From: Gallionella sp. UBA4121
Lineage (GTDB): Bacteria > Pseudomonadota > Gammaproteobacteria > Burkholderiales > Gallionellaceae
DNA length: 64,000 nucleotides
Assembly: GCA_002381565.1 (NCBI GenBank)
Contig: DFWZ01000035.1
Span: forward strand, 1 to 64,000
Direction: 5' to 3'
The notes beneath the pieces are model-generated. The model made no database searches. It was given only the letters and a program-made list of their open reading frames with translations, and was not told the origin of the DNA. How positions within the stretch are numbered: position 1 is the first letter of the stretch; each line of letters begins with the position of its first letter. Positions 1 to 8,610 of this stretch are shown here, in pieces. A program made the translations under genes and the position numbers.

Positions 1-40
1 TCACTTTTCGGTCGGTATCAACAAAATATAGTTTTATCTG

Positions 41-490
41 ATGCGTCTTGGCATTGCCATCGCCATGCGTACCTACAAAGCCTACCGCGATCTGCTGGCA
101 TCAAGGCGTTGGCTGAAACTGGCCGCTTCCGGGGCCCGGCCGCAGCGCTTGCTGTGGGCCAGCACCGGAACCAAGGATCCCGCAGCACCTGACGTTCTTT
201 ACGTCGAAGCACTGGCGGCTCCGGATACGATCAATACCATTCCTGAAAAGACACTGCTCGCCTTCGCCGAGCACGGCAAAATAAACAACGTATTGCCGGT
301 TGATGAGGGGTATGCAGAAGCGGTACTCGCGGAATTTACTCGCGAGGGAATCAACGATGAGGCGCTTGCCGCCGACCTTCAACGCGAGGGTACTGAATCT
401 TTTGCAAATTCCTGGCGCGACCTGATGGCCTGCATTGCTTCAAAAAGCGCCGTGCTTACGCAGTTCAACGCAAAAGGAGACCAGCTATGA
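41..490 (+). pseudogene. tal: Transaldolase C-terminal fragment (truncated or broken tal)
   Basis: Transaldolase moves a dihydroxyacetone unit between sugar phosphates in the pentose phosphate pathway. The 149 residues match only the C-terminal 40% of the long (TalPG/TalB-like) transaldolases: GARPQRLLWASTGTKDP, DVLYVEALAAPDTINTIPEKT and the final GTESFANSWRDLMACIASKS are typical. The Schiff-base lysine region lies further upstream and is not present. The frame is closed by a TAG at 29-31, just before the ATG at 41, so an intact gene does not simply continue off the left edge. Bases 2-28 in this frame read FSVGINKI, weakly like the family's FFVSRID segment, which would fit an internal deletion plus a stop. 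The stop overlaps the tkt start (ATGA at 487-490), the usual coupling of an operon. It could still be a sequencing error near an edge. Confidence 0.6.
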
Positions 491-2547
491 CAGTTGCTAC
501 GAAACTCGAACAACTTTGCATCAATACGTTGCGCTTCCTGTCGGTGGACATGGTGCAGAAGGCTGGCAGCGGGCATCCGGGCCTGCCGCTTGGCGCCGCG
601 ACGATGGCCTGCGTGCTGTGGAATCGCTGGCTCAAGCACAATCCGCACAACCCGAATTGGCCCAATCGCGATCGTTTCGTGCTCTCGGCAGGACATGGTT
701 CGGCGCTGCTCTACAGCCTGCTGCACCTGACAGGCTACGACCTCTCTCTGGACGACATCAGGCAATTCCGCCAATGGGGCAGCAAGGCGCCGGGGCATCC
801 CGAACGCGGACACACGCCAGGCGTGGAAACTACCACCGGGCCGCTGGGGCAAGGCTTCGGCAACGCGGTCGGCATGGCGATCGCCGAGGTGCTGCTCGCG
901 GCCCGCTACAACCGGCCGGGTCATGCGCTCATCGATCACCATACCTATGCCCTGGTCAGCGACGGCGACCTGATGGAGGGCGTGGCCTCGGAAGCGGCTT
1001 CGCTGGCCGGCCATCTCAAACTCGGCAAGCTCACATGCCTCTACGACGACAACCATGTCACACTGGCCGCCGGTACCGACATCACTTTTTCCGAGAATCG
1101 TGCGTTGCGTTTCGAGGCCTATGGCTGGCACACCGTGTCGGTGGCGGACGGCAACGACATCAAAGCGATCGACGCCGCGCTGGCCGCCGCGCGCGCGGAA
1201 ACCGCGCGGCCATCGCTGATCCTGGTGCATACCCATATCGGTTACGGTTCGCCCGAACAGGACAGCTTCAAGGCGCACGGCTCCCCGCTCGGCGTGGACG
1301 ATGTGCGCAAAACCAAGCAGGCACTGGGCTGGCCGACTGAGCCTGACTTCCTGATACCGGATAAAGCGTTGGCGCATTTCCGCTGTGCGGTGGAGCGCGG
1401 CGCGCAGGATGAGGCCGCATGGAACTTGCAGCTTAGCGCCTATACAAAGGCGTTTCCGGATATGGCAGAGGAACTTCAGTACCGCTTACGCTGCGAACTG
1501 CCGCCGGGCTGGGATGCGGACATCCCGGTATTTGACGCCGATGCCAGGGGTCTCGCCACGCGCGACGCATCAGGCCTGGTGATGAACGCCATCGCGCCCA
1601 AACTGCCGGCGCTGACCGGCGGCTCGGCCGACCTGGATCCGTCGACGAAAACGGCCTTGAAAGGCCAGGGAGATTTCAATCCGCCGCCTGCGAAAAACGC
1701 GGACGAACAAGGCTCCGATGGCGGCGGCTGGAGCTATGCCGGACGCAACCTGCACTTTGGCGTGCGCGAACATGCGATGGGCGCCATCGTCAACGGCCTC
1801 GCCGCGCACGGCGGTTTTATTCCTTACGGCTCGACCTTTCTGATCTTCTCCGACTACATGCGCCCGTCGATCCGGCTGGCGGCGCTGATGGGGCTGCACA
1901 TCGTGCACGTGTTCACGCACGACAGCATCGCGCTCGGCGAGGACGGTCCCACACATCAGCCGGTGGAACAACTGGCGAGCCTGCGGGCAATTCCGAACCT
2001 CATCGTGATCCGCCCAGGCGATGCCAACGAAACCGCAGTCGCCTGGCGCGTCGCGCTGGAAACGCGCGACCGGCCGGTGATGCTGGTATTGACCCGGCAG
2101 GATCTGCCCACGCTCGATCGTAGCCGTTACGCAGCAGCGGATGGATTGCGCCGTGGCGCTTATGTGTTGAGCGATGCACTTGGCGGCAAGCCCGAACTGA
2201 TCCTGATCGCCAGCGGTTCCGAAGTCGGCCTGATCGTGGCGGCGGCGGAACGCCTGCAACAGCAAGGCATCAAAGTGCGCTGCGTCTCGATGCCGAGTTG
2301 GGAGCTGTTCGAGGATCAATCCCGGGAGTATCGCGATTCGGTGTTGCCGCTATCTATCCCGGCGCGGCTTGCTGTCGAATTGGGTGTGTCGCAAGGCTGG
2401 GATCGTTACATCGGTGCGCGCGGCGACATGCTCAGTGTGGAACGATTCGGCGCATCAGCGCCAACTGCGGTAGTGCTGCGCGAATACGGATTCACTGTCG
2501 ATAATGTTTACGCAACAGCAAAGGCACTGTTGGCCGCCAATGCTTAA
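487..2547 (+). CDS. tkt: Transketolase
   Basis: Thiamine-diphosphate enzyme that transfers two-carbon ketol units between sugar phosphates, in the non-oxidative pentose phosphate pathway or the Calvin cycle. The 686 residues are full length for the family (about 660-700). Visible signatures are SGHPGLPLGAA near residue 28, HGSALLYSLLHLTGYDL, the ThDP-binding GDGDLMEG near residue 158, and the pyrimidine-domain segment FGVREHAMGAIVNGLAAHGG near residue 425, followed by THDSIALGEDGPTHQPVEQL. The start ATG is preceded by AAAGGAG at 473-479 and overlaps the stop of the transaldolase fragment by 4 nt. Whether it serves the oxidative pentose pathway (zwf, pgl and gnd lie at 26-31 kb) or carbon fixation cannot be told from this window. 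No rubisco or phosphoribulokinase gene is present here. Confidence 0.97.
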   Translation: MTVATKLEQLCINTLRFLSVDMVQKAGSGHPGLPLGAATMACVLWNRWLKHNPHNPNWPNRDRFVLSAGHGSALLYSLLHLTGYDLSLDDIRQFRQWGSKAPGHPERGHTPGVETTTGPLGQGFGNAVGMAIAEVLLAARYNRPGHALIDHHTYALVSDGDLMEGVASEAASLAGHLKLGKLTCLYDDNHVTLAAGTDITFSENRALRFEAYGWHTVSVADGNDIKAIDAALAAARAETARPSLILVHTHIGYGSPEQDSFKAHGSPLGVDDVRKTKQALGWPTEPDFLIPDKALAHFRCAVERGAQDEAAWNLQLSAYTKAFPDMAEELQYRLRCELPPGWDADIPVFDADARGLATRDASGLVMNAIAPKLPALTGGSADLDPSTKTALKGQGDFNPPPAKNADEQGSDGGGWSYAGRNLHFGVREHAMGAIVNGLAAHGGFIPYGSTFLIFSDYMRPSIRLAALMGLHIVHVFTHDSIALGEDGPTHQPVEQLASLRAIPNLIVIRPGDANETAVAWRVALETRDRPVMLVLTRQDLPTLDRSRYAAADGLRRGAYVLSDALGGKPELILIASGSEVGLIVAAAERLQQQGIKVRCVSMPSWELFEDQSREYRDSVLPLSIPARLAVELGVSQGWDRYIGARGDMLSVERFGASAPTAVVLREYGFTVDNVYATAKALLAANA

Positions 2548-2554
2548 CTGCATC

Positions 2555-2597
2555 GATTACGCCGGCATGCAACTGGCCGGTAATGCAAGTTTTTTCA
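2555..2597 (+). terminator. Probable intrinsic terminator after tkt
   Basis: An imperfect GC-rich stem (GATTACGCCGGC against GGCCGGTAATGC) is followed by GTTTTTTC. It begins 8 nt after the tkt stop. The stem contains a bulge, so the call is moderate. Confidence 0.45.
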
Positions 2598-2617
2598 CTT
2601 TTTCGTGCGCCAGCGTA

Positions 2618-2635
2618 CATACAATATTTTGTCTG
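2618..2635. promoter_or_regulatory. Near-palindrome CATACAA-N4-TTGTCTG
   Basis: One arm base differs from the perfect palindrome found at 9769-9786. The surrounding 26 bases (2607-2632 against 9758-9783) match at 22 positions. It lies about 170 bp before the glycosylase-like gene at 2805. It could be a regulator binding site or a short interspersed repeat. Confidence 0.3.
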
Positions 2636-2804
2636 CTGGGAAAATACCCGAAGTGATTAAGTTTGACGCAGCTCTGTTGATGCCCTGACTTAAAAAGGTT
2701 GGATTGTACGAGATGTCATGAGCGGCACTTCCGCGCCAAAGCACCGGTTAACGCCGTTTTTAAAAGTAAGGATAAGGACAGCTCGTATAGCCTGCACCTA
2801 AAAC

Positions 2805-3314
2805 ATGATCCGTTACTCATACAAGCAGCCGAAGATACTTTTTGTGGGCATTAATCCTCATTTCGGATCGTTTGATCGAGGTGTGCCGTTTTCCAATAAC
2901 AAGTCGTTTTGGTACCTGCTTTCAGACGCTGGAATTATCAAGGAAAAAAGAGACGAACTTCGAGATGATAAATCGTTAAAACGGATGTACACGAAAAAAT
3001 TTAACGCGGTATATCGATTGGGTTTCGTGAATATTGTCGATCGGCCCACGCGCGGTGTTTCCGAGCTCAAGAAGGGCGAGGAGTTACCGGGGCGCAAAAA
3101 AATTTCACGCATAATCAGGACTCAGATGCCGAAAGTAGCCTGTTTTATCGGAAAAATCACCTACGAGAAATATAGCGGATCAAAAAATTTCTCTTTTGGC
3201 TGGCAGAATAGTATCGATGGAGCGAAGATTTTCGTTATGCATTTTCCTTTGCGCGGAGAAGCCGTTGTTAGAATTTGCGAGTTAAGAAAAATCGCACAAG
3301 CCGCTGATGTGTGA
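2805..3314 (+). CDS. Uracil-DNA glycosylase superfamily protein (Mug/TDG-like)
   Basis: Predicted single-domain DNA base-excision enzyme of 169 aa. The N-terminal segment KILFVGINPHFGSFDRGVPF carries the GINP-type motif A of the Mug/TDG and related glycosylases. FSNNKSFWYLLSDAGII resembles the substrate-pocket segment, and MHFPLRGEAV near the end stands where motif B of the superfamily is expected. Family members remove uracil or thymine from mismatches, but substrate cannot be read from this sequence. The ATG at 2805 has no strong ribosome site. The gene stands alone, with about 30 bp to the next gene. A second glycosylase of a different family lies at 43287-43799. Confidence 0.6.
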   Translation: MIRYSYKQPKILFVGINPHFGSFDRGVPFSNNKSFWYLLSDAGIIKEKRDELRDDKSLKRMYTKKFNAVYRLGFVNIVDRPTRGVSELKKGEELPGRKKISRIIRTQMPKVACFIGKITYEKYSGSKNFSFGWQNSIDGAKIFVMHFPLRGEAVVRICELRKIAQAADV

Positions 3315-3347
3315 CCCGCAGTTAATTTTTTATACAGGATAACCATC

Positions 3348-4034
3348 ATGGAACAAAATATATCCACATTAAAACTCATATCCTCACTCGACGAGGCCGG
3401 TAACGTCCGGACATTTATCTTCGAGGCGAAGGGCCTGATCTGGATAGCGGGGCAGAACCAGGGGTATATTTTGCCGCAAGCGGGCGAGACTGAAACTGAA
3501 AATCAGCGTTGGTTTACCATCGCTTCCGCACCGAGTGAAGGCGCAATCCACATCTCAACGAGGGTATCGGACAGCAGGTTCAAGCAAACCCTCAACGCCA
3601 TGAAGCCGGGTGATGAGATTAAGGCGTTTGAGCTTGGCGGAGATTTTACCTGGGAAGAGGAGTCAGACGAGCCTGTCGTGATGGTTGCAGGCGGAATTGG
3701 CGTAACACCGTTTCGCAGTATTCTGCTCGAGCGGCACAAGGCCGGGAAACCGCTGAATGCCACTTTGTTGTATTTTAATCGCAGCGAAGAAGTTCCTTTT
3801 CAAATCGAACTGCAAAGACTTTCCGATAAACATCCGGAATTTACTTTGCGTATCGTCATTGGTGAGCAAATCACGGCAGATAAAATTCTTGAGCTTGCGC
3901 CTCAGGCGAAAAAACAAATGCTCTATCTGTCCGGACCCGAGCAGATGGTTAAGAGTATCGGCTCAAAGTTGCATGAACGCGGCATCACTGTCAAACAGGA
4001 TAGATTTCCGGGCTATGACGACAAGAACTATTAG
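3348..4034 (+). CDS. FAD/NAD(P)-dependent oxidoreductase, ferredoxin-reductase fold
   Basis: A 228-aa flavoprotein of the ferredoxin-NADP reductase superfamily without a fused ferredoxin domain. The FAD-binding half ends in RWFTIASAPSEG (the RxxS-type flavin motif). The nucleotide-binding half has GGIGVTPFRSILLER near residue 113, and the tail LSGPEQMVKSIGSKL...RFPGYD is typical. It passes electrons between NAD(P)H and a small acceptor, but the partner is unknown. It lies 90 bp before the fpr-like gene on the same strand, so the two reductases may be co-transcribed. ATG 3348 is preceded by a GGAT-like site. Confidence 0.8.
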   Translation: MEQNISTLKLISSLDEAGNVRTFIFEAKGLIWIAGQNQGYILPQAGETETENQRWFTIASAPSEGAIHISTRVSDSRFKQTLNAMKPGDEIKAFELGGDFTWEEESDEPVVMVAGGIGVTPFRSILLERHKAGKPLNATLLYFNRSEEVPFQIELQRLSDKHPEFTLRIVIGEQITADKILELAPQAKKQMLYLSGPEQMVKSIGSKLHERGITVKQDRFPGYDDKNY

Positions 4035-4124
4035 ACGTGAAAATTGCCATCAAAAGAGTTTACGAGAAGCCCACCTTAAAGCGGCCAATAATTGGACGTT
4101 GCTGTAAGACATAAGGAGTCTGCA

Positions 4125-4868
4125 ATGGCCGCCTGGAATATTGGGAAAGTGGTTGAACACAAGCAATGGAGCAACGCGCTGCATTCACTTTATGTTGAAG
4201 CCGATATCGAGCCATTTGAGGCCGGCCAGTTCGTCAAAATAGCGCTGGAAATTAAAGGTGAAGTGATAGGACGGCCATATTCTTTGGTGAATCCACCCGA
4301 TAGCCGGCCATTGGAGTTCTTCTATATTGAAGTGCCGAACGGGCAGCTGGCTTCCCACCTGGTCAAGCTCATATCTGGTGATGAAATTCTGGTTGCGCCG
4401 CATGCCAACGGTTTCATGATTCTCGATGAAGTGCCTCAGGCCAGGCATTTGTGGCTGATGGCTACTGGCACAGGCGCAGGGCCTTTTCTCTCGATTCTGG
4501 CAACGGACAAACCTTGGCAGAACTTCGAACGCGTGGTGCTGGTATATGCCGTGCGGACCTTTTCCGAGCTCAGTTATCAGGAACGCATCTCGCAAATTTT
4601 AGCGAAACACCCGGGGCAATTTACCTTTATTCCGTTTCTCAGCCGCGAGCCATCGGATTTCGCGCTGCCCGGGCGCATCCCGCAGGCGATTATCGACGGC
4701 CGACTGGAAGCGCATGCCGGTATAAAAATCAGCACAGAAAACAGCCAGATCATGCTCTGCGGCAATCCGAAAATGGTAAAAGACACCACCAATGCGCTGA
4801 TTGAGCGCGGTTTGAAAAAACACCATCGCTTTGATCCTGGCCAAATCACGGCTGAAAATTACTGGTAG
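4125..4868 (+). CDS. fpr: Ferredoxin/flavodoxin-NADP(+) reductase
   Basis: FAD enzyme exchanging electrons between NADPH and ferredoxin or flavodoxin. It has 247 aa, close to the 248 of E. coli Fpr. GRPYSLVNPP (flavin motif) lies near residue 50 of this start, GTGAGPFLSIL near 115, LCGNPKMVKDT near 210, and the protein ends in the family's aromatic tail ENYW. An upstream in-frame ATG at 4092 exists, but AAGGAG at 4113-4118 points to ATG 4125. The preceding gene is a second reductase of the same superfamily, an unusual pairing. Together they suggest a reductase module for iron-sulfur or oxidative-stress electron supply; that role is inference. Confidence 0.9.
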   Translation: MAAWNIGKVVEHKQWSNALHSLYVEADIEPFEAGQFVKIALEIKGEVIGRPYSLVNPPDSRPLEFFYIEVPNGQLASHLVKLISGDEILVAPHANGFMILDEVPQARHLWLMATGTGAGPFLSILATDKPWQNFERVVLVYAVRTFSELSYQERISQILAKHPGQFTFIPFLSREPSDFALPGRIPQAIIDGRLEAHAGIKISTENSQIMLCGNPKMVKDTTNALIERGLKKHHRFDPGQITAENYW

Positions 4869-4991
4869 GCTCAAAAAGAGATTGGGCGATTTCATAGAGC
4901 CTCGGTTCAAGCAGCATCCCCGGTTTGAGCGGCAGCTCATACCGGTGCTGCGCGCACGAATCAAAGCCTTGTCCCGAGGTTTGTAAAAATA

Positions 4992-5540
4992 ATGGTGAAG
5001 CATGACTCTCAGCCTGTCGTATTGACCGTGGGGCATTCGACGCGCCCCATCACCGAGTTTATTGCGTTACTTGCGGCCCACTCGGTGACCCGGCTTGTTG
5101 ACGTGCGTACCGTGCCGCGCTCGCGCCATAACCCGCAGTTCAACCGCGACTCCTTGCAGGTCGCGCTTGAGGCCGCCGGAATTGGCTATATGCACGTCGC
5201 CGGCCTGGGCGGATTTCGCCGCACACATCCGGGGTCAGTGAATATGGGATGGCGAAATGTTTCCTTCCGCGGTTTCGCCGACTACATGCAGACCGCGGAA
5301 TTTGCGGAAAATCTGGCCGAACTCATCGAACGGGCAATGCAAGAACGAATCGCGCTGATGTGCGCCGAGGCTGTGCCGTGGCGTTGCCATCGTTCGTTGA
5401 TCGCCGATGCGCTGGTGGTACACGGCATTCGCGTGGAGGAAATCATCAGCGGTACCCGACGCCAGGTGCAAGCGCTGACTCCTTTTGCCAAGGTGGACGA
5501 TATGACAATCACGTATCCGCTTCAGGAGTTGCCGCACTGA
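4992..5540 (+). CDS. DUF488 family protein
   Basis: Cytosolic protein of 182 aa in the DUF488 family, function not established. Diagnostic segments are LTVGHSTRPITEFI at the N-terminus, LVDVRTVPRSRHNPQFN near residue 35, GGFRRTHPGS near residue 75, and ALMCAEAVPWRCHRSLIADA near 120. The Cys-Ala-Glu and Cys-His pairs are conserved in the family and could bind a ligand or metal. The EAL remnant begins directly after the stop. Start ATG 4992 has only a weak ribosome site. Confidence 0.85.
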   Translation: MVKHDSQPVVLTVGHSTRPITEFIALLAAHSVTRLVDVRTVPRSRHNPQFNRDSLQVALEAAGIGYMHVAGLGGFRRTHPGSVNMGWRNVSFRGFADYMQTAEFAENLAELIERAMQERIALMCAEAVPWRCHRSLIADALVVHGIRVEEIISGTRRQVQALTPFAKVDDMTITYPLQELPH

Positions 5541-5599
5541 ACTTGCGGGCGATGGCTGCATCATCGCGCGGTGTGCGGGGAGCGTTCGCGCTCCAGATT

Positions 5600-6031
5600 A
5601 TGCTGCCTTCGCCCGGTTTTTTGCATTTATCAGGGCGTTTAAAGCTGGAATTGACCGAAAGCGTAGCACTAGATGATATAGATGCTGTTGTGGAAAAAAT
5701 GCTGGCACTCAGGCAAGTGCTGGGCGTCACATTGTCGCTGGATGATTTTGGCACTGGTTATTCATCGCTATCCTATTTGAAGCGTTTGCAGCTTGATCAA
5801 ATTAAGATTGACCAGAGTTTTGTGCGCGACCTTACAACAGACTCCAGTGACGCAGTGATGGTAAAAACCATCATCGACATGGCGCAAAACTTCGGTTTGA
5901 ACGTGATTGCCGAAGGGGTTGAAACTGAGGCGCAATTCAACTTCCTTAAGGAGAATGGCTGCATGGCCTTTCAGGGGTATTTTTTCAGTAAGCCCGTGCC
6001 GATTGAGCAGTTTGAGGCTTTGCTGAAATAG
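5600..6031 (+). pseudogene. EAL-domain remnant (cyclic-di-GMP phosphodiesterase C-terminal half)
   Basis: Only the second half of an EAL domain is present: LKLELTESVALDDIDAVVEK, LDDFGTGYSSLSYLKRL (loop 6 region), KIDQSFVRDL, VIAEGVETEAQFNFLKENGC and QGYFFSKPVPIEQFE. The signature EAL motif with the first metal ligand and substrate-binding residues should lie about 100 residues upstream, but there the frame runs antisense-free through the DUF488 gene in another frame. A catalytically competent enzyme is therefore not expected. ATG 5600 is the nearest in-frame start. It is probably the residue of a larger sensor gene deleted when the DUF488 segment arrived. Confidence 0.8.
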
Positions 6032-6928
6032 GTCTGATTGCTGTTGGTGTGGATAACGATTATTAATCAACTCACTTGCCAAGTTCCGCAACGTCTCGTT
6101 TGTCGGCATTCGTGAACGACTGGTTCGGAGCAGGCCAAATAATTGACCTGAAAAAAACACCAAGTGCAGCTTACAGGCGGTGTATTGTCGAAGCCGGCCA
6201 TCGGGAATGTGCCAAAACCAGACCGCCCGGCGAAAAGAAACTATACTGAGTTGCTAAGCTGCCTCTAGGCCATGATGCGTTCCGCTCCCTTCAAAACATA
6301 AATCCCGTGTGCGTTAACGTACAGATATCATAGTGGGCACAAAGTCTTGCCCCCTACCCGGCTGCCGAAAAACTTAACTCGAAGATGCCCCCTTTAATTT
6401 CCTTATGTGTGCGAACGCACGGTGCGTTTCCGGAAAATGGAGTTTCATCATTACACATGGCTTGCGGAACCGGCAGTTTTCTGTGGGTCGTCCTAATTTC
6501 GGTGTGGCGTGGAAGGTTCACGCCACGAATCACAATCCCAAAATTGGCGAGATGGTCATTTGGGCGGATAGACAGAAAGGCAGCGAACATGGAAATGCAA
6601 GTGATTGCACCACACAACATTCTCCACCCCATGATATGGATTTGGATTGGTGGTTTAGCCATAACCGGGTTATGCATCGACACCATTGTACTCATCGTCG
6701 GCATCGCGGGTTGGAACCCGTTTTTTAGATGAGCCGCAGGACAAAACAAAGGGGACAGATTTATTTTCCATTTCCCATCAGTAGTGTCCTGTTAACTTAC
6801 AAATATCCGAGCCAAGATTTGTATTGGCGCGGGTAGCAAGGCAATCTATTTTGGTGCCGATTTGAAATCAGTTTACTCATATTCTGGTTCAAGTAACTAC
6901 CAGAGATCGATTTCTCTGGAGATGAGCT
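6032..6928. other. Gene-poor stretch between EAL remnant and transposase remnant
   Basis: No convincing gene. It holds a hairpin with 8-bp arms at 6504-6526 and a 47-codon plus-strand frame at 6589-6732 with one hydrophobic segment (ILHPMIWIWIGGLAITGL). That frame could be a small membrane protein but is unsupported. At 6748-6768 AAAGGGGACAGATTTATTTT resembles a tag often seen around IS200-like/RAYT genes in many genomes; no such gene is present. The sequence from about 6784 probably includes the left flank of the IS remnant. Confidence 0.4.
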
Positions 6929-7255
6929 ATGAATCTTGGCAAGATGTTGTTTGCGCAGATTATGGAATTCGTTCCGTGGAGCAGCTTTGTGCGCATCGTG
7001 GTACGCTATTGTGGCGATTCCAGAGTGCGTAGCCTTGCTTGCACCGAGCAATTCCGCGCCATGGCCTTCGCGCAACTTACTTACCGAGAGAGTCTGCGCG
7101 ACATCGAAGCCTGCTTGTTGGTGAATCAGATGAAGCTGTACAGCATGGGCTTTCGCTCGCTGGTAAAGCGCTCGACGCTGCCAACAACAAAGATGCCTTT
7201 ATTGCTGCGGCAAAGACGTGCCAGTGGGAGCGGGGAAAATCCATTAGAACGTTAG
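6929..7255 (+). pseudogene. IS4-type transposase, N-terminal remnant
   Basis: The first 85 or so residues match the N-terminus of IS4-family transposases with a DUF4372 domain: MNLGKMLFAQIMEFVPW, RIVVRYCGDSRVRSL, EQFRAMAFAQLTYRESLRDI, EACL and MGFRSLVKRSTL. After KRSTL the family similarity stops and the frame ends in unrelated residues. The DDE catalytic domain (about 280 residues) is missing, as is any right end. It is a dead insertion sequence. A different frame through the 3' part ends in LDAANNKDAFIAAAKTCQWE, which may be the tail of the gene the element once interrupted or deleted into. Confidence 0.8.
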
Positions 7256-7287
7256 CATAACCACCAATTTCGTATAGGAATGACGCA

Positions 7288-8154
7288 ATGTCCCGGCGCA
7301 ACCCCACACCTCGCACACCTCCGCTTACACCACTGGTCACGCTTTTCGAATGGAAAGGCGGCAGAGCGCTGCCGCTGCCTGTCAGGCTGGCGCGTCTTTA
7401 CGGAAATTTGAGTATGCCGCTTGCGGGTGCGCGTCCACACATCATCAGCAATTTTGTGACCACACTAGATGGCGTCGTTTCGCTCAATGTGAAGGGACAC
7501 GCGAGCGGCAGCGACATCAGTGGATTCAGCGTCCAGGATCGCATGGTGATGGGTCTGTTGCGCGCCATTGCGGATGTGGTGATCATCGGCGCAGGAACAC
7601 TGGGTGCCGACCAGCATCACATCTGGACAGCCGAAGACGCTTTTCCAGACCTTGCAGATGAATATCGCCAATTACGCACGGCTCTGGGCAAACATGAGTC
7701 GCCGCTGAACGTGATCGTCAGCGGCAGCGGGCAGCTCGATCTGGACTTGCCCATATTCGCTTCCGGCAAGGTTCCTGTGCTGATCGTGACGACGACCGCC
7801 GGTGCCAAGCGGTTGCATAAACATAAAGCCTCCGATGTGGTCGAAATTCGCGCGGTGCGCAGCGTTGGCGTCATGCGCGCAAGTTCCATCATCAACCAGG
7901 TACGCCGCGTGAATGTCGGCAAGCTGATCCTCGTCGAGGGCGGGCCGCGGTTGCTGGGCGATTTCTATGCGGAGGGAATCCTCGACGAACAGTTCCTGAC
8001 CCTCGCGCCGCAGATTGCTGGCCGCAACATTGACGATCGACGGTTCAGCCTCATTATGGGGCAAAAGTTCGCGCCGCGCAGCCCTGTATGGGGAACCCTG
8101 GTCGACCTGAGGCGCGGTGACAGCCACCTTTTTCTGCGTTACTCGTTTCCATGA
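7288..8154 (+). CDS. RibD C-terminal-domain reductase (dihydrofolate-reductase-like)
   Basis: Stand-alone 288-aa protein of the RibD_C / dihydrofolate-reductase-like fold, which usually binds NADPH and reduces a pterin- or flavin-precursor-like substrate. Family signs are PHIISNFVTTLDGVVSLN near residue 50, GFSVQDRMVMGLLRAIADVVIIGAGTL (cofactor site), and LILVEGGPRLLGDFYAEGILDEQFLTLAP near 210. There is no deaminase domain and no riboflavin genes nearby, so this is a paralogue of unknown substrate. It lies beside the IS remnant in a region of transferred or decayed genes. Confidence 0.8.
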   Translation: MSRRNPTPRTPPLTPLVTLFEWKGGRALPLPVRLARLYGNLSMPLAGARPHIISNFVTTLDGVVSLNVKGHASGSDISGFSVQDRMVMGLLRAIADVVIIGAGTLGADQHHIWTAEDAFPDLADEYRQLRTALGKHESPLNVIVSGSGQLDLDLPIFASGKVPVLIVTTTAGAKRLHKHKASDVVEIRAVRSVGVMRASSIINQVRRVNVGKLILVEGGPRLLGDFYAEGILDEQFLTLAPQIAGRNIDDRRFSLIMGQKFAPRSPVWGTLVDLRRGDSHLFLRYSFP

Positions 8155-8610
8155 ATCACAATCCATTCATACTGTTTGGCTTTGCTGGAATGATGATGGT
8201 ATTCAGGCTGGCGCAAGACACGTAGCGGGCGAAATATGTGGGTTAAAAATAGTTATTCTTTTTGAGAATAGGGGGTGTTGAACGCTATTGGGAAGTCTGA
8301 GTGTCTCTTATGGGTTTGGAACGGACTGTTTGTAGTCACCAACGTCCATGTCCGGTTTAGCCCGCTGGCCGGATTCTGCCTGCCATATGGAAAAACAGAC
8401 TACGATTGTATATCTGCTTCTCTCTTTGAAAGACATTTAAAAACCATCGGACTGCCAGTGGTTTTCTTATGCCATTTTCGGCGGTGGCATTGCAAATACA
8501 GTGAGTGTTTGAATTCCTTGGGTGCGCACCATGCGTGTTTTCCGCTTCACGTTTGCTGCCGCACATATAACATCCTGTGTGCAGAGTGCCATTCTCGTTA
8601 AGAAATAAAT
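8155..8610. other. Gene-poor stretch before the DUF1566 pair
   Basis: A 108-codon plus-strand frame at 8275-8601 resembles no protein family and has an unlikely, Cys- and His-rich composition, so it is not called. The stretch holds a small hairpin at 8254-8270 (TATTCT/AGAATA) and a third, weaker copy of the CATACAA-type motif at 8562-8582. Confidence 0.4.
8562..8582. promoter_or_regulatory. Third, diverged copy of the CATACAA/TTGTATG motif
   Basis: Seventeen of 21 bases match the sodB-upstream copy (9766-9786). It lies just beyond the 3' end of the DUF1566 gene at 8611, so a promoter role is not obvious. Confidence 0.2.

Noticed and set aside
379..1377. 332-codon minus-strand frame opposite tkt
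   Set aside because: Shadow of transketolase; Arg/His-rich composition without motifs.
4890..4950. tRNA-like GGTTCAAGC stretch
   Set aside because: No acceptor, D or anticodon stems can be formed around it.
6385..6732. Overlapping frames of 107-131 codons on both strands
   Set aside because: None resembles a protein family. The hydrophobic 47-codon end is noted but not supported.
8275..8601. 108-codon plus-strand frame
   Set aside because: Cys/His-rich, no resemblance to any family, contains a repeated motif; likely non-coding.
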